DNA of 64,000 nt from Sulfurisphaera javensis (GCF_041154675.1 NZ_AP031322.1:1054001-1118000); one strand, 5' to 3'; positions 30,768 to 43,464 are shown, numbered from the stretch's first letter. A program made the numbers and translations. The notes: generated from the letters alone by a model not told the origin.

Positions 30768-31581
30768 GATTCTTCCATTTTCCTAATCTTCCGCATAGTT
30801 TAAACCTTTCTGGCAGATTATTTTCCTCATCCCCTATTAGGATTGCATCCCTTACTATCCTTGATCTTAATCCTATTATTTCATCTTTTGTTAGGATTTT
30901 CTCTCTCTTAAGATCACTAAATATTTTATCCCATATAGGTAAAGAGCCAGAAAATGGGATTATCACATATAATACGTTATATAATTCACTTAACCAATAA
31001 GCATTTATTACATGAGAAAAAGAAACCCCATTATCACCGTTTATATATACATCCCATCCAATATCTCTTTTAGGTATTACAGCAACGATTTCTGCTATCG
31101 AAATGCTTTTTAAATTACTTTTTTTACCGAGAGATTCAAGTATGAATTTTTTCGAAATTGTAACAAATATTTTATTAGCTTTTATAATTCCTTTTGATGT
31201 TATTATATTTTCTTCATTTATTTTCCTTATATTTGAATGAAATACTCTAACTTTTTTTGATAAGGTATCGATTATATCAATTAGATTGTCAACATAATAC
31301 ATTTTTTCTTTAAAAAACAACCATGGTGGTAATTCTTGTATATTAAGCTTTTTTAATAAGTAGTTCTCTTTCTTAGAAAATATCCTTAATCTTACTTCCT
31401 TTACATTAAAAGGAGCACAAGAGGAGTGCAAAAGTGGAGGATGAAAAGGAACTTTAAAATCTAAAATCTCGTCATAACTAAACACTCCACCTAACTTTGG
31501 CTGGTTTTCAATAACAAGAACGTCTTTAAGATTTTGAGCTAATAATAAACCAGTAATGCCTCCGCCTAAAACTACATTCAC
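30727..31581 (-). CDS. FAD-dependent oxidoreductase of the amine-oxidase/protoporphyrinogen-oxidase type
   Basis: A 284-residue flavoprotein. The dinucleotide-binding start NVVLGGGITGLLLAQNLKDV, then VIENQPKLGGVF, is the FAD site; a late LCGRLGKWKNLTLCETVQD resembles the second FAD contact. At 284 residues it is much shorter than typical amine oxidases (430-500), so part of the substrate domain is reduced. Substrate unknown. It follows the 92-residue gene by three bases on the same strand, and its 3' end overlaps the PfkB gene. Confidence 0.7.
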   Translation of the reverse strand: MNVVLGGGITGLLLAQNLKDVLVIENQPKLGGVFSYDEILDFKVPFHPPLLHSSCAPFNVKEVRLRIFSKKENYLLKKLNIQELPPWLFFKEKMYYVDNLIDIIDTLSKKVRVFHSNIRKINEENIITSKGIIKANKIFVTISKKFILESLGKKSNLKSISIAEIVAVIPKRDIGWDVYINGDNGVSFSHVINAYWLSELYNVLYVIIPFSGSLPIWDKIFSDLKREKILTKDEIIGLRSRIVRDAILIGDEENNLPERFKLCGRLGKWKNLTLCETVQDIHNC

Positions 31582-31584
31582 ATT

Positions 31585-31863
31585 TCAGATTATTGCTTTA
31601 TTAGATAAAACATTATTTGATGAATGAGTATAACTACCATTTGTAAAATCATCATCCTTTTTATCATCAATATTATTCAATAACTTCATTAATTCATTTT
31701 CAGATTCTAACACTATAGTCTTGTTATCGAGTTCCACTTCTATGAAAGAATTACTTAATAGGTCTAATTCCAATGTGAATTCAATTCTTCTCTCTTTTAA
31801 GACTTCTAACATTTTAGGTGAAATATAAATACCGCTGTTAGCGCCAATAATAATTTTAAGCAT
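31585..31863 (-). CDS. Unrecognised 92-residue protein
   Basis: Read from ATG 31863 the protein begins MLKIIIGANSGIYISPKMLE and continues with LKERRIEFTLELDLLSNSFI and a hydrophilic tail NIDDKKDDDFTNGSYTHSSN. An upstream start at 31920 would overlap the divergent gene and is less likely. No family is recognised. It is three bases upstream of the FAD protein on the same strand, so the two may act together. Confidence 0.6.
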   Translation of the reverse strand: MLKIIIGANSGIYISPKMLEVLKERRIEFTLELDLLSNSFIEVELDNKTIVLESENELMKLLNNIDDKKDDDFTNGSYTHSSNNVLSNKAII

Positions 31864-31869
31864 CCTATA

Positions 31870-32148
31870 TTGAATGTGTTGACAGTATTGCTTAAAAGAA
31901 ATCACATACAATATTATCAAGTGAAATCCTTTTTAGGTTCAACAATAGCACAAGGAGGAGGAATATTTGCTTATACAACAAGCTATGAAGAAGCAAGAAA
32001 AATTTACGAAAAAACTTGCAAAATATTTACTGAATTTTCAGTAAAGATATTAGATTTAAAGGACACAAAACAGAGACTCGATGCAATTAACCTTGATCCA
32101 GATATTGCAGATTTTAAAGAGGGCTATGTTATAGCTATAGGAGTTTAA
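31870..32148 (+). CDS. Unrecognised 92-residue protein, divergent from 31863
   Basis: An intact small gene with a mixed helix/strand pattern. GGGIFAYTTSYEEARKIYEK near residue 32 and TEFSVKILDLKDTKQRLDAI in the middle suggest a small alpha/beta domain. Start codon choice is open: TTG 31870 or GTG 31876, six to twelve bases from the opposite gene's start, so promoters must overlap coding sequence. The function is unknown. Confidence 0.6.
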   Translation: MNVLTVLLKRNHIQYYQVKSFLGSTIAQGGGIFAYTTSYEEARKIYEKTCKIFTEFSVKILDLKDTKQRLDAINLDPDIADFKEGYVIAIGV

Positions 32149-32172
32149 GCAATGGATTAATTATTTTTAACC

Positions 32173-32330
32173 TTACTCATGATTTATGCTTTGATTAGTC
32201 AACGATTTTGCAAACTCAACTGGAGTTAATACTTCAATCAACTTCATCAGCGTTCCATCACTAATTTCTCTCTTACCAGATTTAATTCGCCATTGAAAAC
32301 AGTTTCCATAATTAGATACTCTTAGTGTAA
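32173..32330 (-). pseudogene. Remnant of an HTH domain, probably from a mobile element
   Basis: On the minus strand an open segment reads SNYGNCFQWRIKSGKREISD then TLMKLIEVLTPVEFAKSL before a TAA at 32173. The RIKSGKR-I-x-(D/E) and L.VLTP.EF pattern resembles the N-terminal DNA-binding part of Sulfolobales recombinases or regulators. There is no start codon in frame and nothing recognisable upstream of it. It lies 630 bases from the integrase-N remnant and may come from the same or an older insertion. Confidence 0.4.
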
Positions 32331-32904
32331 ATTATTTTTAGACTCCGTATACTAGATGTGGATGATAAATACCCAAATAGTGTTGAGAGAAGGAAATTCA
32401 AGATGTATAGGTTTCCCAAGAAAGGGATAGAGAAGAATAATTGAAGAACCACAACTTCGATGAAATCCAAGGGCGAAAATGGATACAAAATCTATGAGAT
32501 TCAATGGGATCCAAATATCATGCCAAGTTACACGATAAATAAGTTCACGTTAACCATAGTTTTTATCTACGTAATCAAAAATTTTCCACTTTCTTGTTCG
32601 ATTTGTTTAAATTTGAATTCGTTGATTTACATTAGAGAAATCTTTAGTTATTCTGGAAGTTTTGAGCTATTTAGGCAATATAGGAATAGATTAAAAACTT
32701 ACCGAAATCGCTAACGTTGCTTGTTTAAGAGCAAAAGGCACTTTTCATCTCCACCCAATAGATGCTTAAGAAAGGTATACTTGAGGTTGATATAGGTATA
32801 AAAAGTCCTGGAATGATGTTTCTTAGACGTTATTTTTTACATTTTTTTCCAATTAGGAACCTTTGCCTTTTTCTTTCAATTTATCGTTAATTGTGATAAC
32901 TTTT
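32331..32904. other. Gene-free stretch before the second integrase remnant
   Basis: About 570 bases with no recognisable gene. Short open segments (such as RKFKMYRFPKKGIEKNN at about 32390, and a frame from 32460 to 32714) match nothing I know and show no neighbouring ribosome site, so I leave them uncalled. The position, between a recombinase-like scrap and int(N), suggests eroded element DNA. Confidence 0.4.
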
Positions 32905-32934
32905 AACGCGTTAACGATGCTTAAAAATCGCGTT
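32905..32934 (+). promoter_or_regulatory. Inverted repeat around the second integrase-N promoter
   Basis: Arms AACGCG (32905-32910) and CGCGTT (32929-32934) flank 18 bases that contain the TATA-like GCTTAAAAATC, about 35 bases before ATG 32961. The layout, a TATA box inside an inverted repeat, is the same as at 11133-11163, but the arm sequence differs. Confidence 0.5.
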
Positions 32935-32960
32935 TTATTAACCATTAATTTAGGACTAAA

Positions 32961-33341
32961 ATGACGCAAAAACAAAAGACTTATACATTTGGTGATATAA
33001 TCATACGTGAAGTTAAAAGTCGGTATTATGTCTATAAATTGGAAACGTTAAATGGTGAGAGAAAGGAATCTTACGTTGGCCCTTTAGATAAGGTCGTAGA
33101 AACTTACAAAAAATTGAAAGAAAGTGGGGGCGTGGGGGCTGTGCCCTCACTATGGGCCCGCGGGGACTTGAACCCCGGATCTCCACCGTGTGAGGGTGGC
33201 GTCCTAACCAGGCTAGACGACGGGCCCTTGATGCATATACACTTAATTCTTTTAACCTTATATAAGTTTCTATTTGTCTTACTTCCTTTGATTTTTCATT
33301 TAATTAGTAGTATAAAAAATCAAAATATGACTGATTTGTAG
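32961..33341 (+). pseudogene. int(N): second SSV-type integrase N-terminal fragment, ending in tRNA-Val
   Basis: The frame begins TQKQKTYTFGDIIIREVKSR and [20 protein letters not shown], then LDKVVETYKKLKESGG. This is the same family as the 11184 fragment and SSV1 integrase. At VPSLWARGDLNPGSPPCEGG the frame enters the complement of a tRNA-Val gene, as expected at an SSV-type attachment site. The rest of the frame to 33341 is read-through of tRNA and flank with no integrase sequence. The catalytic half, int(C), is not in this window. Confidence 0.85.
33153..33227 (-). tRNA. tRNA-Val(CAC)
   Basis: On the minus strand the acceptor is GGGCCCG/CGGGCCC with discriminator A, the anticodon arm is CCACC-CTCACAC-GGTGG (anticodon CAC), and the T loop is TTCAAGT. 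It is 75 nt with no intron and no encoded CCA. Its 3' half lies inside the int(N) frame that ends here, so it was probably the target of integration and was restored by the element's own copy. Confidence 0.93.
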
Positions 33342-34945
33342 TCTGGTTCTATTTTAACGTTAAGAACGTTTAATCTATTTTCAACTAAATTATTTAATTC
33401 TTCTTTCAATTCACTAAAGCTCTGTATTGTTCTCGCTTTTAGACTTCTCTCTAACATTTCATCACTAACCTCAATTGGGGATGGGGTTTTAGTAATTGTT
33501 GGGATATCTGAAGATACAGCATCTATCATGGTGTTGCCATTATCGTTGAGTATAAGAAGAACACCTTTACTTTTAGTTAACCTATTTTCTAATAATGAAA
33601 GGTTTTGCATTACTCCTTGAATATCAGTTATTCCTAAAGTTTTTACATTATTAGATCTAACTATGCCGCTTACACCAATATTCCTTTCTAAAAGGGATTC
33701 GCTAGTTATCCAACTAAATGGTTTTTCTATTGGCAATCTAACGAAGTCTATTGTGGGAGCCGTTAAATCAATAAATATTTTATTAAAATCAAATTGTTGA
33801 ATAACTCTTACTACATCGTAGGGCCATAAACCTCCATGAGAATCTAATATGTAAATTTTCCTATATGCTTTTATTTTTTCAGCAGAGCCTCTCTTAATTG
33901 GTTCCTTAATTTTAGTCTTTAATTGTGCCAGAAGTTCTTTTAAGAATAAGCCAGTATCAGCGACAACTGGTATTTGAGGAATAAACACTTTACCAATGTC
34001 TTCTCCATCAACATTATTATGAACAACATAGCCCTTAAATTTCATTGACCAACCAGCTGTTGATAATTGCGTGAACCTAGTTCCTAAGGCTAAAACAACA
34101 TCAGCTTCATCAAGAACTTTACTACCTTCTTCAGTTGCAAATAAGCCTAGTCCTTCTCCAGCATAGAGAGGATGAGAGGCTGGTAATACTCCTTTGCTTC
34201 TAAAAGTTGCTATCACTGGAGCATCTAATAATTCAGCTAATTCTTTTAATTCGTTAAATGAATTTGAAGCTAAAACACCATAACCCGCAATTATTACTGG
34301 AGTTTTAGCATTAGATAAAACTTCAGCCACCTTAGCTACAGTAGTTTTATCCGGTGTTTTCTTTTCTGGCTTTTGTTCTGCTGGAGATAAAGGATATGCT
34401 TTGAGTTTAAATAGGTCTTCAGCTATTTCTATATAAACTGGTCTATTTCTATTACTTAAGGCCTCTTTGTACCCTTTTTCAATAGTTATTATGATTTCTT
34501 CAATACTTACCACTCTTTCACGCATTTTTGTTATAGGAGATAAAATTGCCATCATATCATCTTGTGTTTTCAACTCAGCTATTCTGCTCCTTCCTACATC
34601 CCTATATGATCTTAAAGTTGAAATAAGTAATAATGGAACTGAATCCATGAAAGCTTGTGCTATTACGTCAATTGCCTCTGTTAAATATACTCCAGGTGAT
34701 TGTATTACAACTCCGAGTGTATTATATTCTCTAGCATATGAATCAGCTAACATTACAGCTTCTCTTGGAGTTGACGTGTAATTTACATTAACCTCATATT
34801 GCTTCAATCTTTCTGCAAGAAATGAAGGAAGAGAGTAAGAGGAGAACACTTCTTTAATTTCTAATTCTTTCAATGTATAAGCAATAGCTTCATCTCCTTT
34901 TGTCTCCCTTCCTATTGTTTCCTCCTTTCTTTTAGGTTGGCTCAC
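33320..34945 (-). CDS. Thiamine-diphosphate enzyme of the acetolactate-synthase type, diverged
   Basis: A 541-residue protein with the three-domain ThDP layout. The Pyr domain has TSTPREAVMLADSYARE (the conserved Glu is kept) and VPLLLISTLRSYRDVGRSRI. The central domain has TPVIIAGYGVLASNSFNELK and VVLALGTRFTQLST. The PP domain is reduced: the usual GDGx(24-27)NN metal motif reads GITDIQGVMQ...LILNDNGNTM, with GDG lost. GTG 34945 (VSQPKRKEE) is preferred to TTG 34960 because a TATA-like element lies about 26 bases upstream. Whether it still binds ThDP is open. The gene stands alone between two tRNA genes. Confidence 0.75.
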   Translation of the reverse strand: MSQPKRKEETIGRETKGDEAIAYTLKELEIKEVFSSYSLPSFLAERLKQYEVNVNYTSTPREAVMLADSYAREYNTLGVVIQSPGVYLTEAIDVIAQAFMDSVPLLLISTLRSYRDVGRSRIAELKTQDDMMAILSPITKMRERVVSIEEIIITIEKGYKEALSNRNRPVYIEIAEDLFKLKAYPLSPAEQKPEKKTPDKTTVAKVAEVLSNAKTPVIIAGYGVLASNSFNELKELAELLDAPVIATFRSKGVLPASHPLYAGEGLGLFATEEGSKVLDEADVVLALGTRFTQLSTAGWSMKFKGYVVHNNVDGEDIGKVFIPQIPVVADTGLFLKELLAQLKTKIKEPIKRGSAEKIKAYRKIYILDSHGGLWPYDVVRVIQQFDFNKIFIDLTAPTIDFVRLPIEKPFSWITSESLLERNIGVSGIVRSNNVKTLGITDIQGVMQNLSLLENRLTKSKGVLLILNDNGNTMIDAVSSDIPTITKTPSPIEVSDEMLERSLKARTIQSFSELKEELNNLVENRLNVLNVKIEPDYKSVIF

Positions 34946-34985
34946 AAGATTATACAACAAAAGTAAAGTATAAATTTTTTAAATA

Positions 34986-35075
34986 AGCCGGGGGCGGGAT
35001 TTGAACCCGCGAAATAACGGGTTTCCATGTTTAAACTCTGCGGCCCGCCGCCTTTGACCGCTCGGCCACCCCGGC
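34986..35075 (-). tRNA. tRNA-Cys(GCA) with a 15-nt intron and C at position 33
   Basis: On the minus strand the acceptor is GCCGGGG/CCCCGGC with discriminator U, the hallmark of tRNA-Cys. The anticodon stem is GCGGG/CCCGT; the loop reads C-C-GCA-G, then a 15-base intron (AGTTTAAACATGGAA), then A. Anticodon GCA fits Cys, but the base before it is C rather than the near-universal U33. The T arm is GCGGG-TTCAAAT-CCCGC. The mature length is 75 nt. Without intron removal the arm can be misread as a Ser or Leu tRNA. Confidence 0.8.
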
Positions 35076-35144
35076 AAATTAACTATATGTTACATCAAAC
35101 TAAAATATTTTAATGTTTATTATAGCATTTAAAAACGTGAGATT

Positions 35145-35705
35145 GTGATTCCTTTTTCAAAAGTAGGAGAAGTACTTTCAGAAATAAAACAACTAACTGA
35201 CTTTGTAATAATTGGAGATACCATAGTTGATATCTCATTAGGTAGAAAGGGAACAGAAAGCGATGTAGATCTTTTCATATTAAGTTTAAGTGTTCTTATA
35301 GACGAAGATAAAATACGTGATTTTGCTTATGATAGAGGATGGGATTTTGGTAAGACACCAATAGATACTCCAAGAATTATAGCTACTGTAGATGATGATC
35401 AGTTGCAAATAGATATGTATGAAAATATCCAAGATTTTTTTGTACCTAAAGAAATTATTAACAGTGCAATAGAGATCAGATTAGGTAAAGAAAAATTCAA
35501 GATAATTAAACTAGAAGATTATATTTTACTTAAAACTAATGCATTTAGAGAAGAAGATGAAGATGAGTTGAAAACTATTACTTATTTATTAGGTGAAGGA
35601 AAATTAAGTATAGATAAAAAATATTTAGAATCTCACATAGACTTGTTTGAAGAAAACGCAAAAAGTATAAGGGATAGACTTGGGTTGATTGGAATAAAAA
35701 TTTAG
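35145..35705 (+). CDS. Nucleotidyltransferase-fold protein
   Basis: A 186-residue protein. DFVIIGDTIVDISLGRKG then TESDVDLFILSLS near residues 18-47 carries a G(D/S)x..DxD pattern typical of the nucleotidyltransferase superfamily. QLQIDMYENIQDFFVPKE may supply a third acidic residue. The C-terminal helices resemble small stand-alone archaeal NTases; the substrate is unknown. It begins at GTG 35145 and ends one base from the convergent L40e gene. Confidence 0.65.
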   Translation: MIPFSKVGEVLSEIKQLTDFVIIGDTIVDISLGRKGTESDVDLFILSLSVLIDEDKIRDFAYDRGWDFGKTPIDTPRIIATVDDDQLQIDMYENIQDFFVPKEIINSAIEIRLGKEKFKIIKLEDYILLKTNAFREEDEDELKTITYLLGEGKLSIDKKYLESHIDLFEENAKSIRDRLGLIGIKI

Positions 35706-35706
35706 G

Positions 35707-35877
35707 TTATCCTTTCTTAGCTGGTAACTCTTTCTTCTTAGGTCTCAGATTTTTACTGTGACATCTTCTACATTTCGTAGCTCTTATTGAGTTTAATGCA
35801 CCACAATCTCTGCATACTTTCTTTAAAAATACTCGTTGTTGCACTATTTGTAACTTTACTGGATCGGTGAGTGGCAT
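35707..35877 (-). CDS. rpl40e: 50S ribosomal protein L40e
   Basis: A 56-residue ribosomal protein. [20 protein letters not shown] leads into a zinc finger formed by [20 protein letters not shown] (two CxxC pairs), then a basic tail [16 protein letters not shown]. This is the archaeal equivalent of the ribosomal part of the ubiquitin-L40 fusion. It is divergent from the NusA-like gene (70 bases between starts). Confidence 0.95.
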   Translation of the reverse strand: MPLTDPVKLQIVQQRVFLKKVCRDCGALNSIRATKCRRCHSKNLRPKKKELPAKKG

Positions 35878-35947
35878 TTTTAACCCCGATTCAATAATAT
35901 GACTCAGTTCAAAAAAAGTGTTGCGGTAAAAGCGGAGTTGAAAGAGG

Positions 35948-36454
35948 ATGAAGATACCGCTAGACTATATTTGTGTAAAAAGTGGATTATTATGCAACCG
36001 TTGTCAATCTCTGATAGATAGAGGAGAAGTAGAGCATTTTGAAGTAGACGTGATGAAGATACTATTAGATTTAGAAGAGAATCAATTCAAGGAACTTAAA
36101 GATGCTGTATACCATAAAGCCTTCAAAGTAGATAATTTGTTAATATTGCTTGTCACAAGCCCTCCTTCTATGTCTCATCAAAAATGGATAAAAATAGCTA
36201 AGATATTACAAGAAAAACTTGGTATAAAAGTGAGAATATTAGAGAAAAGTAATAATATAAAATCAACTGCGTCCCAACTTTTATCCCCAGCTAGAGTTTT
36301 AGGAGTAAATACTGTATGGCTTCCTGATGGTTCAGTACAGTACGTTATAAGGATCTCTAAGAACGAGAAAAGATTCTTGCCAGCTGATGAAAATTCGTTA
36401 GAGGAAGCACTATCAAAAATTCATGCTATTCCAATTAAAATTAGGGTGGAGTAA
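35948..36454 (+). CDS. NusA-like KH-domain transcription factor
   Basis: A 168-residue archaeal NusA-like protein. The N-terminal [20 protein letters not shown] contains a possible zinc pair. Two KH domains follow: the first around [20 protein letters not shown], the second ending [20 protein letters not shown]. It lacks the S1 and RNA-polymerase-binding parts of bacterial NusA. It would bind RNA during elongation or ribosomal RNA synthesis. It is followed two bases later by aspS, so the two form an operon. Confidence 0.82.
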   Translation: MKIPLDYICVKSGLLCNRCQSLIDRGEVEHFEVDVMKILLDLEENQFKELKDAVYHKAFKVDNLLILLVTSPPSMSHQKWIKIAKILQEKLGIKVRILEKSNNIKSTASQLLSPARVLGVNTVWLPDGSVQYVIRISKNEKRFLPADENSLEEALSKIHAIPIKIRVE

Positions 36455-36456
36455 AA

Positions 36457-37742
<1,286 letters not shown>

Positions 37743-37746
<4 letters not shown>

Positions 37747-38825
37747 GTAAATAGACGTGGATCATCCCTAGCTATTTCCCTTATAACGATAGTTGCATAA
37801 ATTCCACGATCTAAAGCGAATGAAATTTTTTTATTTTTAAAGTCAAAATTTCTAACCCTTGTATAAGCTTTTCTTACCATGCTTCTTACGTTAATCTTTA
37901 ATTCTTTAACTTTAAAATCTGCATTAACTATTCCTTCTTCCCTAAATATTTCTTTACATATCTCATCACATTTACTATAAGACGTAGGAATCTCTATCAT
38001 AAGGTTTTCATCGACATTTTTAGGGTCCATGATTCGAGATAAATACTTATTAAATAGATATGATTGATATGCTTCAACAAAGAAAGATAAAGGGGTTTGT
38101 AGACTTTTTAATATATTTAGGTAATTCTCGTTTTTTAATAGAAGTTTTAAGGCTATTCTTTCATCCTTAAACTTCTTTGGAAATAATTCTAATGCTTCTT
38201 TATAATTTCCTTTCATGTATTCACTTCTTGCCTTCTTAAGTATTTCACTCTCACCTTCAAAAGGATATCCTATTAAGAAATCTAATGCATTTTTCCAATC
38301 TCTTAAAACTAGCATTTTCCCTATGACATGGGTTATGGGCCTTCTAGTGCCAAACCTTTGATAACCTACATATGCTGGAAGATACTTAATTTGAGATAAT
38401 TTCTTTATTCGCCTTTCTAGTTCCTCATAATCGTCAGTCTGAAGCTCTATTTCAAATATGTTTCCAGTATGATTGAACTTTGAGTCAGAATATCCAAGAA
38501 AATATAACGAGTATTTTTCATTTTCTATCTTATCCACAATTTTTTTAGTATTTTCAGTATAGATTATTTGTTCAGTGATAGCATTAGTATCCTTTATTCC
38601 TATATAATGGACTTTGCTATGAAGTATTTTAGATATTTCGTTTATTACATTAAAATGATCAATTCCCTGCTTCTTAAGCAAATAAACAGCATATCTGCCC
38701 TTCGATTCGCCCTTCCATTCTGAGGCTGGTTTATATGAAATTTCCTCAATTACTCTAAACCCTAATGGTCTAGGGATTGTAACATTTAACGGTTTCCAAT
38801 CCTCACTAATAAAATATTTTTCCAT
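37743..38825 (-). CDS. truD: tRNA pseudouridine(13) synthase TruD
   Basis: A 360-residue TruD-family enzyme that makes pseudouridine at tRNA position 13 (position 35 in some eukaryotic targets). The catalytic Asp is in [14 protein letters not shown] near residue 80. [20 protein letters not shown] near 150 is the family's second signature, and the inserted TRUD domain occupies about 155-310. The C-terminal [20 protein letters not shown] fits as well. It is convergent with aspS and upstream of nothing on its strand. Confidence 0.93.
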
Positions 38826-38854
38826 TCCTAAAATTATATCAATTGGATGAGGAG

Positions 38855-39220
38855 TTATAGTAATTTCAGATCACCAGTAATTTTATCCACCAAATCTGAA
38901 GGAGCAGGACCTATACCTAAGCATGTGATGGTCCCAGGTTCTAATTGGGTTTTGCCAGCATCTTGGATTATAGTTGCCGGTAAACCTAAACTTATAGCTC
39001 TTTCATATCTCTTGTTTAATTCTTCCAGATTTGGAACTTTTACAACAATTTTTGGTTGCCCTTCATTTAACCAATAATTTAACCACTCTTTCCAGACATT
39101 ATTACTAGAATTTAAAACATCAAGAACTAAAGATACTGCAGCATGAGCAACTTGAGCTGCTATTTTTCCCTTTCCCATATCTAAATCTGTCCTTACGACT
39201 ATAACCATTTTGATATCCAT
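38855..39220 (-). CDS. pth2: Peptidyl-tRNA hydrolase, Pth2 type
   Basis: A 121-residue Pth2 enzyme that recycles peptidyl-tRNA. KMVIVVRTDLDMGKGKIAAQ then VAHAAVSL (residues 4-32) holds the catalytic Asp/Lys/Gln/His region, and LPATIIQDAGKTQLEPGTIT with CLGIGPAPSDLVDKITGDLK is the C-terminal signature. ATG 39220 is used rather than the adjacent TTG 39223. It lies 29 bases upstream of truD on the same strand. Confidence 0.94.
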   Translation of the reverse strand: MDIKMVIVVRTDLDMGKGKIAAQVAHAAVSLVLDVLNSSNNVWKEWLNYWLNEGQPKIVVKVPNLEELNKRYERAISLGLPATIIQDAGKTQLEPGTITCLGIGPAPSDLVDKITGDLKLL

Positions 39221-39264
39221 CAAAAAGAGAGAATTTATAAGCTAATTAAAAACTATGTAATACA

Positions 39265-39468
39265 ATGAGCCTAAATTTCAGATTAAGCTTAAGAGAGGAA
39301 ATTGAACCACCAGTGTGTTCAAGCTGCGGAAAGATAATACATCCTAGAGAGAAAGGCGTAGAATTCTATTGCCCTAACTGCGGAGAAATCTTAATCAGAA
39401 GATGCTATTATTGTAGAAAACACATAGTAACTTATACATGTCCTAAATGTGGATTTGAAGGACCTTGA
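39265..39468 (+). CDS. Small double zinc-ribbon protein (HVO_2753-like)
   Basis: A 67-residue protein with four CxxC pairs: [32 protein letters not shown] and [11 protein letters not shown]. The order and the FYCPNCGE...RRCxxCR...CPKCGFEGP pattern are those of a widespread archaeal two-zinc protein studied in Haloferax. The exact role is unsettled; nucleic-acid binding is inferred. It precedes EF-1beta by nine bases, which suggests translational association. Confidence 0.85.
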   Translation: MSLNFRLSLREEIEPPVCSSCGKIIHPREKGVEFYCPNCGEILIRRCYYCRKHIVTYTCPKCGFEGP

Positions 39469-39477
39469 GGTGAAAAC

Positions 39478-39753
39478 ATGACAGACGTATTAGTAATAGT
39501 TAAAGTGTTCCCAGAAAGTGATGAAGTAAACTTAGATAATCTATATGAAGAAATAGGAAAGAAACTACCTCAAGGATATAAATTAGTTAGAAAAGAAACA
39601 GAGCCTATTGCATATGGCTTAAAAGCGCTAATTGCTTATGTGCAAATGCCTGAAAACGTAGAAGGTGGTACTGACGCACTAGAAGAAATAATAAACGGAA
39701 TCCAAGGAGTTAGTCATGCTGAAGTAGTTGGTGTAACAAGATTAGGTTTTTAA
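39478..39753 (+). CDS. ef1b: Elongation factor 1-beta
   Basis: A 91-residue archaeal EF-1beta, the nucleotide-exchange factor for EF-1alpha. DVLVIVKVFPESDEVNLDNL at the start, the YKLVRKETEPIAYGLKALIA middle and VEGGTDALEEIINGIQGVSH with AEVVGVTRLGF at the end match the family, which consists of the catalytic C-terminal domain only. It lies 48 bases before cdc48 and nine bases after the zinc-ribbon gene. Confidence 0.94.
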   Translation: MTDVLVIVKVFPESDEVNLDNLYEEIGKKLPQGYKLVRKETEPIAYGLKALIAYVQMPENVEGGTDALEEIINGIQGVSHAEVVGVTRLGF

Positions 39754-39758
39754 ATTAA

Positions 39759-42354
<2,596 letters not shown>

Positions 42355-42358
<4 letters not shown>

Positions 42359-43416
42359 GAGTAGATCTTGCTGATCTTGTTGAAGATGTTAAAAGAGAAA
42401 TTTCAATTGCTGAACTTAAGGGAAAAAAAGTTAGTATAGATGCATATAATGCTCTTTATCAGTTTTTAGCTGCAATAAGACAGCCAGATGGAACACCATT
42501 AATGGATAGCCAAGGAAGAGTTACTAGTCATTTAAATGGTTTGTTTTATAGAACCATCAGTATTTTAGAAGAAGGTATTATACCTATTTATGTTTTTGAC
42601 GGAAAACCACCAGAGCAAAAAAGCCAAGAATTAGAACGAAGAAGAAAAATAAAAGAAGAAGCCGAGAAAAAGTTAGAACAAATAAAAACTGAGGAAGGAG
42701 TAGAAAAGAGCGAAGCAAGAAAATATGCTCAAATGAGTATAAGACTCACAAACGAAATGGCAGAAGAAAGTAAAGAGTTATTAAAAGCTATGGGAATTCC
42801 AATAGTTCAAGCGCCTTCTGAAGGAGAAGCAGAAGCTGCTTATATAAATACATTAGGTTTAAGTTGGGCAGCAGCTAGTCAGGATTATGACTCACTTCTC
42901 TTTGGAGCTAAAAGATTAGTAAGAAACCTTACACTAACTGGAAAAAGAAAACTTCCAGGGAAAGATGTGTATGTTGAAATAAAACCAGAATTAATTGAGT
43001 TAGATAATCTCTTGAAAAAGTTAGGTATTACAAGAGAACAGTTAATTGACATAGGTTTAATTATAGGAACTGATTATAACCCTGATGGAATTAAAGGATA
43101 TGGAGTAAAAACTGCATATAGAATCATAAAGAAATATGGAAGTTTAGAAAAAGCCATCGAAAAAGGAGAAATACCTAAAATTAAAGTTAATTTTAACATA
43201 GAAGAAATAAGATCGCTTTTCTTAAAGCCACAAGTGATAGAACCAAAAGAAAACTTAGAATTAAGTGATTGTGACAATAACAGAATCATAGACATTTTAG
43301 TCAAATCCCATGACTTTAATGAGGAGAGAGTTAAAAATGGAATAGAAAGATTATCTAAAGCAAAAAGAGAAGCAAAGGGTGCTTCTCGCCAGACTGGTCT
43401 TGATCAGTGGTTCTGA
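42355..43416 (+). CDS. fen: Flap endonuclease 1, apparently starting at ATA
   Basis: A 353-residue structure-specific nuclease that removes 5' flaps in replication and repair. Read from ATA 42355 the protein begins (M)GVDLADLVEDVKREISIAEL, the normal archaeal FEN-1 N-terminus with the active-site Asp in KKVSIDAYNALYQFL. APSEGEAEAAYINTLGL near 150 and SQDYDSLLFGAKRLV hold further metal ligands, with LIIGTDYNPDGIKGYGVKTA as the helix-two-turn-helix. The C-terminal SRQTGLDQWF is the PCNA-binding PIP box. ATG 42502 would delete 49 residues including an essential Asp. The ATA overlaps the upstream TAG (ATAG) and is preceded by AGGTGA. Confidence 0.9.
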
Positions 43417-43464
43417 TTTAATAATATTTTCATGTACATAGCTTTTAAATTAAATAATTTTATA

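Noticed and set aside
32460-32714. Possible 84-residue gene
   Set aside because: No ribosome site or TATA box at a good distance, no recognisable pattern, and it lies in eroded element DNA.
33228-33341. C-terminal extension of the int(N) frame, reading a hydrophobic segment
   Set aside because: It is read-through past the tRNA; no integrase similarity and the segment looks like translated A+T-rich flank.
34986-35075. tRNA-Ser or tRNA-Leu reading of this tRNA gene
   Set aside because: The D arm looks class II-like, but the variable region is short, the discriminator is U and the GCA triplet with a canonical intron fits tRNA-Cys.
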